DNA of 64,000 nt from Physcousia sp045616065 (GCA_045616065.1 JAZLFZ010000034.1:49625-113624); one strand, 5' to 3'; positions 32,172 to 41,618 are shown, counted from the stretch's first letter. Numbers and translations: made by a program. Notes: generated by a model from the sequence alone, not told the origin.

Positions 32172-35100
32172 ATGGCAAAACAATTTGCAAAACATGAAAA
32201 GATGAACCTCTCGGAAGTGAACAAGGAGGTTCTGCAGCTGTGGGAGGAAGAAGACCTCTTCCACAAGAGTATCGATGAGCGCGAGGGCTGCCCCTCGTTT
32301 GTGTTCTTCGAGGGTCCTCCATCAGCAAACGGACATCCCGGTATTCACCACGTAATGGGCCGTACCATTAAAGATACCTTCCTGCGTTTCAAGACCATGC
32401 AGGGCTTCCAAGTGAAGCGTAAGGCCGGTTGGGACACCCATGGTCTGCCTGTGGAGCTGAGCGTGGAGAAGAGCCTCGGCATCACAAAGGAGGATATCGG
32501 CAAGAAGATCTCCGTTGACGACTACAACGACGCCTGCCGCAAGAACGTGATGATGTACACCAATGAGTGGACCGACCTGACCAACAAGATGGGTTACTGG
32601 GTGGACCTCGAGCATCCCTACATCACATACGACAACAAGTACATCGAGAGCCTCTGGTGGTTGCTCAAGCAGCTCTACCAGAAGGACCTGCTCTATAAGG
32701 GCTACACCATCCAGCCCTACTCACCCGCTGCCGGAACCGGACTTTCCAGCCATGAGCTGAACCAGCCCGGCTGCTATCGTGACGTGAAGGACACGACAGT
32801 AACGGCACAGTTCAAGGTGCTTGACGTCTGTGAGGGTCTCAAGGGCAAGGGTGAATTCACTCCCTGTCCCGAAGCAGAGAACCTGCCCACCTACGTCCTC
32901 GCCTGGACTACCACGCCCTGGACATTGCCTTCGAACACGGCATTGTGCGTCGGTCCCAAGATTGATTACGTAGCCGTAGTGGGCAACAATCCCTATACCG
33001 ACGAGAAGGCCATCTACATTGTGGCCGAGAGCCGTCTGAGCGCCTACTTCAAGGCAGAAGAGGGCGAAGAACTGCAGATAGTATGGCGTGGCAAGGGCAC
33101 CGACCTCGTGGGGCTGCACTACCAGCAGCTGATGCCCTGGGTGAAGCCTTGTGCACTGGAGGGTGACAAGGTGGTGGAGAAGTCGGCCGACGCCTTCCGC
33201 GTCATCCCCGGCGACTATGTGACCACCGAGGATGGTACGGGTATCGTTCACATTGCTCCCACGTTTGGTGCCGATGATGCCAAGGTGGCCAAGGATGCCG
33301 GCATCCCCTCGCTCTTTGTCATCGACAAGGCAGGTGACACGCGTCCCATGGTGGACTTCCAGGGTAAATACTTCGTCAAGGAAGACATGGACGAGGCCTT
33401 CGTCAGCGCCTGTGTCAACGAGTCTTACTGGAAGCACAGCGGTGATTATGTGAAGAATGCTTATGACCCCAAATACAACGTCGATGGTAAGTACGACGAG
33501 AAGGCTGCTCAGAAGGACATGGACCTGAACGTCATCCTCTGTCTGGAGATGAAGGAGGAGGGTACGGCCTTCAAGATTGAGAAGCACGTGCACAACTATC
33601 CACATTGCTGGCGTACCGACAAGCCCGTGCTCTACTATCCCCTCGACTCATGGTTCATCCGTTCGACAGCCTGCAAGGACCGCATGGTGGAGCTGAACAA
33701 AACCATCCTTTGGAAACCCGAGGCAACCGGCAGCGGCCGCTTTGGCAAGTGGTTGGAGAACCTGAACGACTGGAACCTCTCGCGCAGCCGTTACTGGGGT
33801 ACTCCCTTGCCCATCTGGCGCAATCGTGACACGAAGGAGGAACTGTGCATTGGCAGTGTGGAGGAACTCTACAACGAGATTGAAAAGGCCGTGGCTGCCG
33901 GCGTTATGACATCTAATCCATTGAAGGATAAGGGCTTCGTGCCCGGCGATATGAGTCAGGCGAACTACGACAAGATTGACCTGCATCGTCCCTACGTGGA
34001 CGACATCAAGCTGGTGGGCGAGAGCGGCAACGTGCTAACACGTGAGCTCGACCTCATCGACGTATGGTTCGACTCGGGTGCTATGCCCTACGCACAGATA
34101 CACTATCCCTTCGAGAACAAGGAAGCGCTTGACAACCGCGTCTGCTATCCTGCCGACTTCATTGCCGAGGGCGTTGACCAGACGCGTGGATGGTTCTTCA
34201 CGCTCCATGCCATTGCCACCATGGTCTTCGACTCAGTGGCCTACAAGGCTGTTATTTCGAATGGTCTTGTGCTGGACAAGAACGGTGTCAAGATGTCCAA
34301 GCGCCTGGGCAACGTCATCAATCCCTTCGACTGCATCGAGCAGTTCGGTATCGACCCCGTACGTTGGTACATGGTCACCAACTCAGCTCCCTGGGATAAC
34401 CTTTCCTTCGACCCCGATGGCGTTAAGGGTGTGGTAGCCAGCTTCTTCCAGAAGATTGACCAGACCTACAACGGTATCTTTGCGCCCTACGCCACAGGCG
34501 ATCAGTGGAGTCTCGACACCGAGCGGATTGCCAACGATAAGCTGGGCGTGATGGATCGCTGGATCATCAGCAAACTCAACTCATTGGTGAAGGAAGTCAC
34601 CGAGGCCATGAACGAATATGAGCCCACTCGTGCTGGTCGTGCTATCCAGGATTTTGTGGATAAGGAGTTCAGCAACTGGTATGTGCGTCTGGCCAAGAAG
34701 CGTCTCTACGAAAAGGGATTAACCGACGACAAGAAGGCTTGCTATCAGACCTTCTATGAGTGTCTGCTTGTCATTGCCAAGCTCATCGCTCCCGTTTCAC
34801 CCTTCTACGCCGATCGCCTCTATCGCGATCTTACTATGGGTGAGGCTGCCTCAAGCGTACATCTGGATAAGTTCCCCGTTGCCAATGAGCAGTACATCGA
34901 TGCGGAACTGGAGAAGAACATGGCAATGGTGCAGGATATCTGTACACTGGCTCACTCGCTGCGTAAGAAGGAAGAGATTGGCGTACGTCAGCCTCTGCAG
35001 AAGATTGCCATTCCCGTGACCGATAATAGCATCAAGGAAGGTGTAGAACCTCTGAAGCAGATTATCCTTGAGGAGGTTAACCTGAAGGATGTGGAGTTTG

Positions 35101-35588
35101 TGGAAGGTCAGATGGTGAAGAAAAACGTCAAAGCTAACTTCCGCGTCATGGGTAAGAAATTCGGCAAGCAGATGAAGGCTGCCGCAGCCGTTGTGACCGC
35201 TCTGTCGCAAGAGCAGATTGCCCAGTTGGAGCAGGCTCCCATTACTATCAACGTAGAGGGAGTCGACTTTGAACTCTCTCGTGAGGACGTCGAAATCTCA
35301 GCTCAGGACATGCCCGGATGGAGCGTAACCTCGAACGGTTCGCTTACTGTGGCACTCGACATCAACGTTACACCCGAACTGAAGATGGAGGGTACGGCAC
35401 GCGACATGATCCGTGCCATCCAGAACCTGCGCAAGCAGAAGCAGTTGCAGTACAAGGAGACCATCAAGGTGACCATTCCCAATACCGAGGACAATGCCAG
35501 CATGCTGGCCATCTTCAAGGATTACATCGCCGGTCAGGTCTTCGCTGTCAGCATCGAGCTGGGTGACGAACTTAAGATCGAAAACTAA
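32172..35588 (+). CDS. ileS: Isoleucyl-tRNA synthetase, long eukaryote-like type
   Basis: Charges tRNA-Ile and edits valine. 1138 residues, about 200 longer than the common bacterial IleRS1. The class I HIGH-type motif reads PPSANGHPGIHH, the GxHH form typical of the IleRS2/eukaryotic clade, and the KMSKS motif is KMSKRLGN. The CP1 editing domain includes YVLAWTTTPWTLPSNTAL and DGTGIVHIAPTFGADD. The anticodon-binding region and long C-terminal extension follow, without an obvious zinc-binding cysteine quartet. IleRS2-type enzymes are known to be poorly inhibited by mupirocin; that applies here only by inference. First gene of a co-directional run reaching lspA and beyond. Confidence 0.97.
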   Translation: MAKQFAKHEKMNLSEVNKEVLQLWEEEDLFHKSIDEREGCPSFVFFEGPPSANGHPGIHHVMGRTIKDTFLRFKTMQGFQVKRKAGWDTHGLPVELSVEKSLGITKEDIGKKISVDDYNDACRKNVMMYTNEWTDLTNKMGYWVDLEHPYITYDNKYIESLWWLLKQLYQKDLLYKGYTIQPYSPAAGTGLSSHELNQPGCYRDVKDTTVTAQFKVLDVCEGLKGKGEFTPCPEAENLPTYVLAWTTTPWTLPSNTALCVGPKIDYVAVVGNNPYTDEKAIYIVAESRLSAYFKAEEGEELQIVWRGKGTDLVGLHYQQLMPWVKPCALEGDKVVEKSADAFRVIPGDYVTTEDGTGIVHIAPTFGADDAKVAKDAGIPSLFVIDKAGDTRPMVDFQGKYFVKEDMDEAFVSACVNESYWKHSGDYVKNAYDPKYNVDGKYDEKAAQKDMDLNVILCLEMKEEGTAFKIEKHVHNYPHCWRTDKPVLYYPLDSWFIRSTACKDRMVELNKTILWKPEATGSGRFGKWLENLNDWNLSRSRYWGTPLPIWRNRDTKEELCIGSVEELYNEIEKAVAAGVMTSNPLKDKGFVPGDMSQANYDKIDLHRPYVDDIKLVGESGNVLTRELDLIDVWFDSGAMPYAQIHYPFENKEALDNRVCYPADFIAEGVDQTRGWFFTLHAIATMVFDSVAYKAVISNGLVLDKNGVKMSKRLGNVINPFDCIEQFGIDPVRWYMVTNSAPWDNLSFDPDGVKGVVASFFQKIDQTYNGIFAPYATGDQWSLDTERIANDKLGVMDRWIISKLNSLVKEVTEAMNEYEPTRAGRAIQDFVDKEFSNWYVRLAKKRLYEKGLTDDKKACYQTFYECLLVIAKLIAPVSPFYADRLYRDLTMGEAASSVHLDKFPVANEQYIDAELEKNMAMVQDICTLAHSLRKKEEIGVRQPLQKIAIPVTDNSIKEGVEPLKQIILEEVNLKDVEFVEGQMVKKNVKANFRVMGKKFGKQMKAAAAVVTALSQEQIAQLEQAPITINVEGVDFELSREDVEISAQDMPGWSVTSNGSLTVALDINVTPELKMEGTARDMIRAIQNLRKQKQLQYKETIKVTIPNTEDNASMLAIFKDYIAGQVFAVSIELGDELKIEN

Positions 35589-35605
35589 ACTAAACAAAAA
35601 CAACC

Positions 35606-35989
35606 ATGGAAGAGAAGAAACGCTATTCGGACGAGGAACTGCAAGAGTTTCGCGAGTTGATTGAGGGTAAACTGGTGTTAGCAAAACGTGATTATGAAAA
35701 GATAATGGACGAGCTGACCAACCGCAACAACAATGGAGTGGACGATACGTCGCCCACCTACCATGCCCTTGAAGAGGGAAGTTGCCTGCAATCAAAGGAA
35801 CAGCTTGTTTCGCTTGCCAACCGAACGATGAAGTATATCAATGGCCTCAAGGCTGCCCTTGTTCGTATCGAGAAGCGTACGTATGGCATCTGTCGTGAGA
35901 CGGGCAAGCTCATTCCTAAGGAACGACTTCGTGCTGTTCCTCACGCAACTCTCTGCATTGAGGTCAAGCAGAATAACCGTATACATTAA
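35606..35989 (+). CDS. TraR/DksA-family protein with degenerate zinc finger
   Basis: A 127-residue DksA-like protein expected to enter the RNA polymerase secondary channel. The N-terminal half is a predicted coiled coil (EELQEFRELIEGKLVLAKRD onward) with DDTSPTYHALEEGS at the tip region; the C-terminal finger is YGICRETGKLIPKERLRAVPHATLC. Only C96 and C117 of the four canonical cysteines remain; the others are Thr and His in this alignment, so zinc binding is doubtful. Lies between ileS and lspA with short gaps (17 and 9 bp), a Bacteroidota arrangement I recognise. Confidence 0.9.
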   Translation: MEEKKRYSDEELQEFRELIEGKLVLAKRDYEKIMDELTNRNNNGVDDTSPTYHALEEGSCLQSKEQLVSLANRTMKYINGLKAALVRIEKRTYGICRETGKLIPKERLRAVPHATLCIEVKQNNRIH

Positions 35990-35998
35990 ACGAGAATA

Positions 35999-36616
35999 GT
36001 GAAAAAAAAGACAAGACAGGTGTGGATGGTGGCAGGAGTGGTCCTGTTGCTTACCCTCATAGACCAGTGTATCAAGATTTACGTCAAAACGCACTTTACG
36101 CTACACGAGTGCTATGACGTGACGAGTTGGTTCAAGTTGCTTTTCATTGAGAACAATGGCATGGCATTTGGTCTTGAGTTAGGTGCCAAGATTTTCCTCA
36201 CGCTTTTCCGCATCGTAGCTTCATGTGCTGGTGTCTGGTTTATTGCTCGTCTCATCAAGCGTGGGGTAAGCAACGGATTCCTGTTCACACTCAGTGCCAT
36301 CCTGGCTGGTGCCATCGGTAACATCATCGACTGTATGTTCTATGGTCTCATCTTCGACAACCCTTACGGTCGTCCTGCCCAGTTCGTTCCCTTTGGAGAG
36401 GGGTACGGCACATTCCTACAAGGTCGTGTGGTAGACATGTTCTACTTCCCCCTTGTTGAGTGGAACTGGCCCGAATGGCTTCCAGTTCTTGGCGGTGATC
36501 ATTTCATCTTCTTTAGTCCAATCTTTAACTTTGCGGACTCGTGCATAACCTGCGGTGTGTTTGCATTGTTGATCTTTTACTACAAGAAACTCAGTCAGAT
36601 GACGTTAAAAGATTAA
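35999..36616 (+). CDS. lspA: Lipoprotein signal peptidase (signal peptidase II)
   Basis: An inner-membrane aspartyl protease that removes signal peptides from prolipoproteins. 205 residues from a GTG start; longer than the usual ~165 because of an insertion of about 40 residues between the catalytic aspartates (PYGRPAQFVPFGEG...), common in Bacteroidota. Catalytic D111 in GNIIDCMFYG and D180 in FNFADSCI; ENNGMAFG is the other conserved block. Four transmembrane helices. Directly followed by a lipoprotein gene, a likely substrate. Confidence 0.95.
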   Translation: MKKKTRQVWMVAGVVLLLTLIDQCIKIYVKTHFTLHECYDVTSWFKLLFIENNGMAFGLELGAKIFLTLFRIVASCAGVWFIARLIKRGVSNGFLFTLSAILAGAIGNIIDCMFYGLIFDNPYGRPAQFVPFGEGYGTFLQGRVVDMFYFPLVEWNWPEWLPVLGGDHFIFFSPIFNFADSCITCGVFALLIFYYKKLSQMTLKD

Positions 36617-36737
36617 TCTTGTAATTTAACTAGTCTAAGGCATGGGATGGCAATGTTTACAAGCATTCTCCTCCTTCGTTCATTATCCTCAAAACAAACA
36701 TTCCTTGAAAAAGAGACGTGAGTTCAATATACGAGCA

Positions 36738-37721
36738 ATGATGACTTCAAAAAGTGCTTGCTGGATGCTTGTCCTGCTACTGGTCGTGTCGTTTGCTTCC
36801 TGCCGTCCGCGCATTCCTTCAGGCATCCTGTCTGAGTCGCAGATGGAAGATATCCTCTACGATTATCACTTGGCACAGGGAGCGGCCGAGCAGGAAAACG
36901 ATGCTGATGTGGAGAAAAAACGTTATCTCTACGTCCAGGCCGTCTTCAGCAAGCATGGCGTTACAGAGGCTGAGTTCGATTCGTCCATGGTTTGGTATGC
37001 CTCGCATTCCTCTCGGCTGCAGAAGGTCTACGAGCGTCTGTCCGAACGCTACAACAACGAGTTGTCCAGCCTTGGAGTTGGTCTTTCCGAGTCAGAGTTG
37101 ATAAGCAACCTGTCAGAGAATGGTGATACTACCGATATCTGGTCGGGCAACCGTATCTTGGTGTTGCAGAACGACTATCTGCACAGCCTCTCTATCCTCA
37201 ACATGAAGGCAGACTCCACCTTCTTGCCCGGAGATAATTATGCTTTGCATTTCCATGCTTCGTTTCTCGGCAATGGATCAATGGCTTATGTCTTTCTGTC
37301 CGTTTTCTACAAGGACGGTACCTCGAAGGCCGAAATGCGACAGCTTCGCGGTTCGTATGACTACAAGGTTGCCTTGCCCGACGACATTGTCTTCAACAAC
37401 AGAGAAACTGACCGTATTCAGATTACCTTCTATTTTGCTCCCGAGGAAGAAGGCGACTCGCGCGCTTTCATGTGTGTGGAGAATCCCATTCTGGCACGTT
37501 TCCATCGTAAAGACCGTGATAAGCCCACCAGCGAAGAGACCTTACAGTCCGATTCCGCCGCTCTTGTCGTAGACAGTGTTGCAACCGACTCCATGTTGCA
37601 CCCCAACGACTTGAAGCCTGTCAAGATTGAAAACGAACGTGAAGACTTCAATCTTGACCGAGAAAAGGCTGTCAGACGACCCATGAGGCAGAACAACCAT
37701 GCTCGTAGAAGTCTAAAATAA
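36738..37721 (+). CDS. DUF4296 domain lipoprotein
   Basis: A 327-residue predicted lipoprotein. Signal peptide SACWMLVLLLVVSFASC, with the lipidated Cys in FASC. Residues ~25-115 (SESQMEDILYDYHLAQGAAE ... FDSSMVWYASHSSRLQKVYERL) match DUF4296; the remaining ~200 residues are a beta-rich region followed by a charged C-terminal tail (RREKAVRRPMRQNN-like). The ATG at 36738 is chosen over 36642 because it places the signal peptide at the N-terminus. Downstream of lspA and probably in its operon. Function unknown; likely outer-membrane associated. Confidence 0.8.
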   Translation: MMTSKSACWMLVLLLVVSFASCRPRIPSGILSESQMEDILYDYHLAQGAAEQENDADVEKKRYLYVQAVFSKHGVTEAEFDSSMVWYASHSSRLQKVYERLSERYNNELSSLGVGLSESELISNLSENGDTTDIWSGNRILVLQNDYLHSLSILNMKADSTFLPGDNYALHFHASFLGNGSMAYVFLSVFYKDGTSKAEMRQLRGSYDYKVALPDDIVFNNRETDRIQITFYFAPEEEGDSRAFMCVENPILARFHRKDRDKPTSEETLQSDSAALVVDSVATDSMLHPNDLKPVKIENEREDFNLDREKAVRRPMRQNNHARRSLK

Positions 37722-37727
37722 CGGTTC

Positions 37728-37913
37728 ATGCGTAAGATTGCTGCTCATAGAATAGTGCTACCTGATGGCCAAATTCTTTCACTTTCAGTCGTGGAACTGA
37801 ACGATGAGGGATGTGTTGTGTCGCACCATCCTCTTGAAGCCGAAGAGGCTGCCGTAGAGTTCTATCCGGGTGAGATTGACCTGCAAGACTGGTATCACGC
37901 CCAATACAGATGA
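37728..37913 (+). CDS. Conserved small protein, 61 residues
   Basis: Starts 6 bp after the DUF4296 gene. The sequence KIAAHRIVLPDGQILSLSVVEL with a repeated acidic centre and EIDLQDWYHAQYR tail resembles short beta-hairpin proteins I have seen next to similar genes in other Bacteroidota, some with likeness to the N-terminal strand region of amidohydrolases. No catalytic residues are identifiable. Its tight spacing and ordinary codon use argue that it is a real gene. Confidence 0.7.
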   Translation: MRKIAAHRIVLPDGQILSLSVVELNDEGCVVSHHPLEAEEAAVEFYPGEIDLQDWYHAQYR

Positions 37914-37959
37914 TATTATGTGTAACAAAAATAATTGTAAGAAATAAAACGTTATTTAT

Positions 37960-38232
37960 ATGAATAAGGTGATAATTACCGTGGTAGGTAAAGACACAAA
38001 AGGCATCATTGCCCGTGTCTGCACTTATTTGGCAGACAACAATGCCAACATTCTTGACATCTCACAGACCATTGTGGGCGGATACTTTAATATGATGATG
38101 GTGGTAGATTTTGCCGACCTCAACTGCACCTTCGATCAGGCACAGGGCGACCTCAGCGAGCTGGGGCATGCTATGGGAACGGAGATCAAGTGCCAGCGCG
38201 AGGAAATCTTCGAGAAGATGCATCGCATTTGA
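37960..38232 (+). CDS. ACT domain protein, UPF0237 family
   Basis: A 90-residue stand-alone ACT domain (VIITVVGKDTKGIIARVCTYLADNNANILDISQT), the ligand-sensing fold of the GcvR type. UPF0237 genes typically precede UPF0210 genes, as here (51 bp gap), suggesting that the two proteins interact, perhaps with the ACT domain sensing an amino acid. Cytosolic. Confidence 0.9.
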   Translation: MNKVIITVVGKDTKGIIARVCTYLADNNANILDISQTIVGGYFNMMMVVDFADLNCTFDQAQGDLSELGHAMGTEIKCQREEIFEKMHRI

Positions 38233-38283
38233 TCGGTTTCTATTCATAAGCTGATTAGTCAGTATAATAACAGAATAGTTTTT

Positions 38284-39648
38284 ATGATTAACATATACGA
38301 GGTGCTGGAAACCAATAAAATGGTGGAACAGCAGAACCTGGATGTCCGAACCATCACCATGGGTATCAACCTGCTGAGTTGTGCCGACAAAGACCTGGTG
38401 ATGTGCTGTCAGAAGATCTATAGCAAGATAACCACGTTGGCTCGCGACCTGGTAAAGACGGGCGAGGACATCAGTCGCGAGTATGGCATACCCATTGTGA
38501 ACAAGCGAATCAGCATCACGCCCATATCGTTGGTCGGAGCTGCATGTTGCAAGACGCCCGAGGACTATGTCAAGATAGCCCAGACACTTGACCGTGCAGC
38601 CAAGGAGGTGAATGTCAACTTCCTGGGTGGTTACTCGGCCATCGTGAGCAAGGGCATGACAAAGAGCGACGAATTGCTCATTCGTTCTATTCCACAGGCC
38701 ATGGCTACCACAGAACGTATCTGTTCCAGCGTGAACGTAGGCAGCACGAAGACCGGAATCAACATGGATGCCGTCCGACTGATGGGAGAGATTATCAAGG
38801 AAACGGCTCTTGCCACCAAGGATAATGACTCGCTGGGCTGTGGCAAATTAGTAGTTCTTTGCAATGCTCCCGATGATAACCCCTTCATGGCAGGTGCCTT
38901 CCATGGCGTGAGCGAGGATGACGCCATCATCAACGTGGGTGTCAGTGGTCCCGGTGTGGTGAACAGTGTGTTGCAGACAGTTCGGGGCGAGAGCTTCGAG
39001 GTGCTGTGCGAGACCATCAAGCGTACCGCCTTCAAGATAACGCGTGTGGGACAGTTGGTGGCACAGGAGGCAAGCCGACGTCTCGGCATTCCCTTTGGCA
39101 TCATCGATCTCTCACTGGCTCCTACTCCTGCCGTGGGCGACAGTGTGGCCGACATCCTTTGTGAGATTGGCCTTGAATGTGCCGGTGCTCCCGGCACTAC
39201 AGCTGCCTTGGCTTTGCTCAACGACCAGGTGAAGAAAGGTGGTGTGATGGCCAGTTCCTATGTAGGCGGATTGAGCGGAGCTTTCATTCCCGTCAGTGAA
39301 GATCAAGGTATGATTAATGCGGTGGAGAAGGGGTGTCTCACTATTGAGAAACTGGAAGCCATGACATGTGTCTGCTCCGTGGGTCTCGACATGATCGCTA
39401 TTCCGGGCGACACGCCTGCCTCGACCATCAGCGGTATCATTGCCGACGAGGCTGCTATCGGTATGGTCAACCAGAAGACAACGGCTGTCCGTATCATACC
39501 CGTTGAGGGTAAGACGGTGGGCGACTCTGTTGTCTTTGGCGGTTTGCTGGGCTATGCTCCTGTAATGCCTGTCAATAAGTATTCTTGTGCCGACTTCATA
39601 AACCGTAAGGGACGTATTCCTGCTCCCATCCATTCGTTCAAGAACTAA
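38284..39648 (+). CDS. UPF0210 family protein (PFL-like fold, DUF711)
   Basis: A 454-residue cytosolic protein of the DUF711/UPF0210 family. Conserved stretches: DVRTITMGINLLSCAD, NVNFLGGYSAIVSKGMT, GFHG-like GAFHGVSEDDAIINVGVSGPGVV, GVDLSLAPTP-like GIIDLSLAPTPAVGDSVADI and SYVGGLSGAFIPVSEDQGM. Structures in this family resemble pyruvate formate-lyase-like barrels, but no reaction is known to me. Partner of the UPF0237 protein upstream. Confidence 0.9.
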   Translation: MINIYEVLETNKMVEQQNLDVRTITMGINLLSCADKDLVMCCQKIYSKITTLARDLVKTGEDISREYGIPIVNKRISITPISLVGAACCKTPEDYVKIAQTLDRAAKEVNVNFLGGYSAIVSKGMTKSDELLIRSIPQAMATTERICSSVNVGSTKTGINMDAVRLMGEIIKETALATKDNDSLGCGKLVVLCNAPDDNPFMAGAFHGVSEDDAIINVGVSGPGVVNSVLQTVRGESFEVLCETIKRTAFKITRVGQLVAQEASRRLGIPFGIIDLSLAPTPAVGDSVADILCEIGLECAGAPGTTAALALLNDQVKKGGVMASSYVGGLSGAFIPVSEDQGMINAVEKGCLTIEKLEAMTCVCSVGLDMIAIPGDTPASTISGIIADEAAIGMVNQKTTAVRIIPVEGKTVGDSVVFGGLLGYAPVMPVNKYSCADFINRKGRIPAPIHSFKN

Positions 39649-39696
39649 GGACGTTGGTTTTAAGTGATGATTATAAAATAACTTGGTACAAAAATA

Positions 39697-39772
39697 AGTT
39701 TCCCACCCTTGCCTTTTCTTCCAGAATCTGGTTGAATGCCAATTCTGTTGAATAATGCAAGGGTGGGAAACT
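39697..39772. terminator. Large palindrome between UPF0210 gene and dnaX, probable bidirectional terminator
   Basis: A perfect 16-bp inverted repeat AGTTTCCCACCCTTGC/GCAAGGGTGGGAAACT flanks a 44-bp loop, which itself holds CCAG/CTGG and AGAAT/ATTCT pairings. It lies between convergent genes. No T-run, so its terminator role is inferred from position. Confidence 0.6.
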
Positions 39773-39809
39773 ATATTCTGGACACTGTTCAATTCTTGCT
39801 GAAATGCCC

Positions 39810-41618
39810 CTAGTTGAATTCCAGCTTCATCATTTCCTTTAGTTTTAGGATTGCGGGGTTGTGCTGAACCATCTGATTGAGAATCTCGGGTTTCGTGAGT
39901 ACCACGAACGATTCCACTTCGGCAATTTTTATCGTGTACTCAATGGCATTGTTGTTGAACCCTTGACGGATGGTGCGCAGGACGAGGGGCATAATTCCCT
40001 CGAAATCGTTCTTGACCTGGTCATTGTTCACGAGAAAGCTGAAATGTGTAGCATCTTCAATGTTCAATTCGATGCTTTGCATTCGTGTGGCAAAAGCCTT
40101 GTGCTCAATGGGTAGTTCGTTGGCACCTTTGCGCCAGTACATGTCCAGGTCGTGCTGGTTGAGTTCCTGTACGGGTTTGTTGACTGTTTGTATTTCAGAT
40201 GGTGCTTTCGTTGTTGTCTGTTGTACTTCCACCTCTTCCGTTTTCCGTAACGACGGGCCCAACGTGCTTATCTTGAAGGTTCGCAGAGCCAAACGTGGTT
40301 GGTCTGCTGGTTGGGTAGTGGGGGCAGAAGTGCTGGGTGCTGCTGCCATCGCTGCCGTTTGTGGTGGAATGGCCTGGGCACCTTGTGAAGGACTTGCTTG
40401 TACGTTGCTGTTTGGTGTAGCCTGGGTCGTGCTGTTCGCAGTGTCTACGTGCTGCTGCTCCTTCTGCTTGGCAGAAAGAGCGTTGAACAAGGGGTGTAAT
40501 GTCTTGGGGCTACGCCCCGCACTGGCATCCTCCTCTTGTGCAGCTTGAATGAGGCATATCTCCACCTGCAATCGTTTGTTGCGGCTGTTGCGATAGCACT
40601 GGTCGCAGTCGTTACAGAGCTTGATGGTGCGGTAGAGGAACCGTGGCTGACAACGTAGTGCCTGCTCCTGATAACGTTGTTGCAGCGACTCGCTAACCTC
40701 AAGCAGAGGCAGCGTCTGTGCATCACGGGCTACCATGAGGTCGCGCAGATGAGCAGCCAGTCCGCCAATGAATATGCCGGGGTCGAAGCCCTTCTGGATG
40801 ATTTCGTTTAGCAGCAGCATGCAGGGTTCCACCTCGTGCTTCAGGCAGTGGTCCACGATGCGGAAGTAGTATTCGCTGTTCAGGACGTTCAGATTGTCAA
40901 GTGTCTGTTGGTACGTGATGTTGCCTCCCGTGAAGCTGACCATCTGATCGAAGATGGAGAGTGCGTCGCGCATACCTCCATCAGCCTTTTGTGCGATGAG
41001 GTTCAGCGATTCGTCATCTGCCGTATATCCTTCTTTCTGAGCTACGTAGCGCAAGTGGTCAACCGTGTTTTGCAACGTCATGCGTGCAAAGTCATACACC
41101 TGGCAACGGCTGAGGATGGTAGGCAGAATCTTGTGCTTCTCGGTGGTGGCCATCACGAAGATGACATAGGATGGCGGCTCTTCGAGTGTTTTGAGAAAAG
41201 CGTTGAAAGCTGCTGTGGATAGCATGTGCACCTCGTCGATGATAAACACCTTGTAGCGTCCCGTCTGTGGCGGAATCTGCACTTGCTGTATGAGTTCTCG
41301 AATGTCTTCTACCGAGTTGTTGGAGGCAGCGTCCAACTCGTGGATGTTGAGCGAACGACCCTCGTCGAAGGCACGACACGATTCGCACTCATTGCATGCC
41401 TCTCCGTTTTCGTTCGGATTGGTACAGTTGATGGTTTTGGCGAAGATACGTGCGCAGGTTGTCTTACCCACACCTCTTGGTCCACAGAACAGGTAGGCAT
41501 GTGCCAGCTTACCCGTTCGTATGGCGTTGAGCAGGGTAGTGGTCAGTGCACGCTGTCCCACCACGGTGTCGAACGACGCTGGTCGGTATTTGCGTGCGGA
41601 GACGATGTATTCTTCCAT
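39810..41618 (-). CDS. dnaX: DNA polymerase III subunit gamma/tau
   Basis: Clamp-loader ATPase. 602 residues from the ATG at 41618, where homology begins (EEYIVSARKYRPASFDTVVGQ); an in-frame ATG at 41702 is an unlikely start. Walker A GPRGVGKT, a zinc module CTNPNENGEACNECESC, Walker B FIIDEVHMLS and SRC in ILSRCQVYDF. Domain III follows, then a Gln/Ala/Pro/Thr-rich linker (about 405-470) and a C-terminal tau-like region. No slippery A-tract frameshift site is obvious. A -7 element TATTTTTG (minus, 41668-41661) lies upstream; divergent from the FtsB-like gene. Confidence 0.96.
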   Translation of the reverse strand: MEEYIVSARKYRPASFDTVVGQRALTTTLLNAIRTGKLAHAYLFCGPRGVGKTTCARIFAKTINCTNPNENGEACNECESCRAFDEGRSLNIHELDAASNNSVEDIRELIQQVQIPPQTGRYKVFIIDEVHMLSTAAFNAFLKTLEEPPSYVIFVMATTEKHKILPTILSRCQVYDFARMTLQNTVDHLRYVAQKEGYTADDESLNLIAQKADGGMRDALSIFDQMVSFTGGNITYQQTLDNLNVLNSEYYFRIVDHCLKHEVEPCMLLLNEIIQKGFDPGIFIGGLAAHLRDLMVARDAQTLPLLEVSESLQQRYQEQALRCQPRFLYRTIKLCNDCDQCYRNSRNKRLQVEICLIQAAQEEDASAGRSPKTLHPLFNALSAKQKEQQHVDTANSTTQATPNSNVQASPSQGAQAIPPQTAAMAAAPSTSAPTTQPADQPRLALRTFKISTLGPSLRKTEEVEVQQTTTKAPSEIQTVNKPVQELNQHDLDMYWRKGANELPIEHKAFATRMQSIELNIEDATHFSFLVNNDQVKNDFEGIMPLVLRTIRQGFNNNAIEYTIKIAEVESFVVLTKPEILNQMVQHNPAILKLKEMMKLEFN

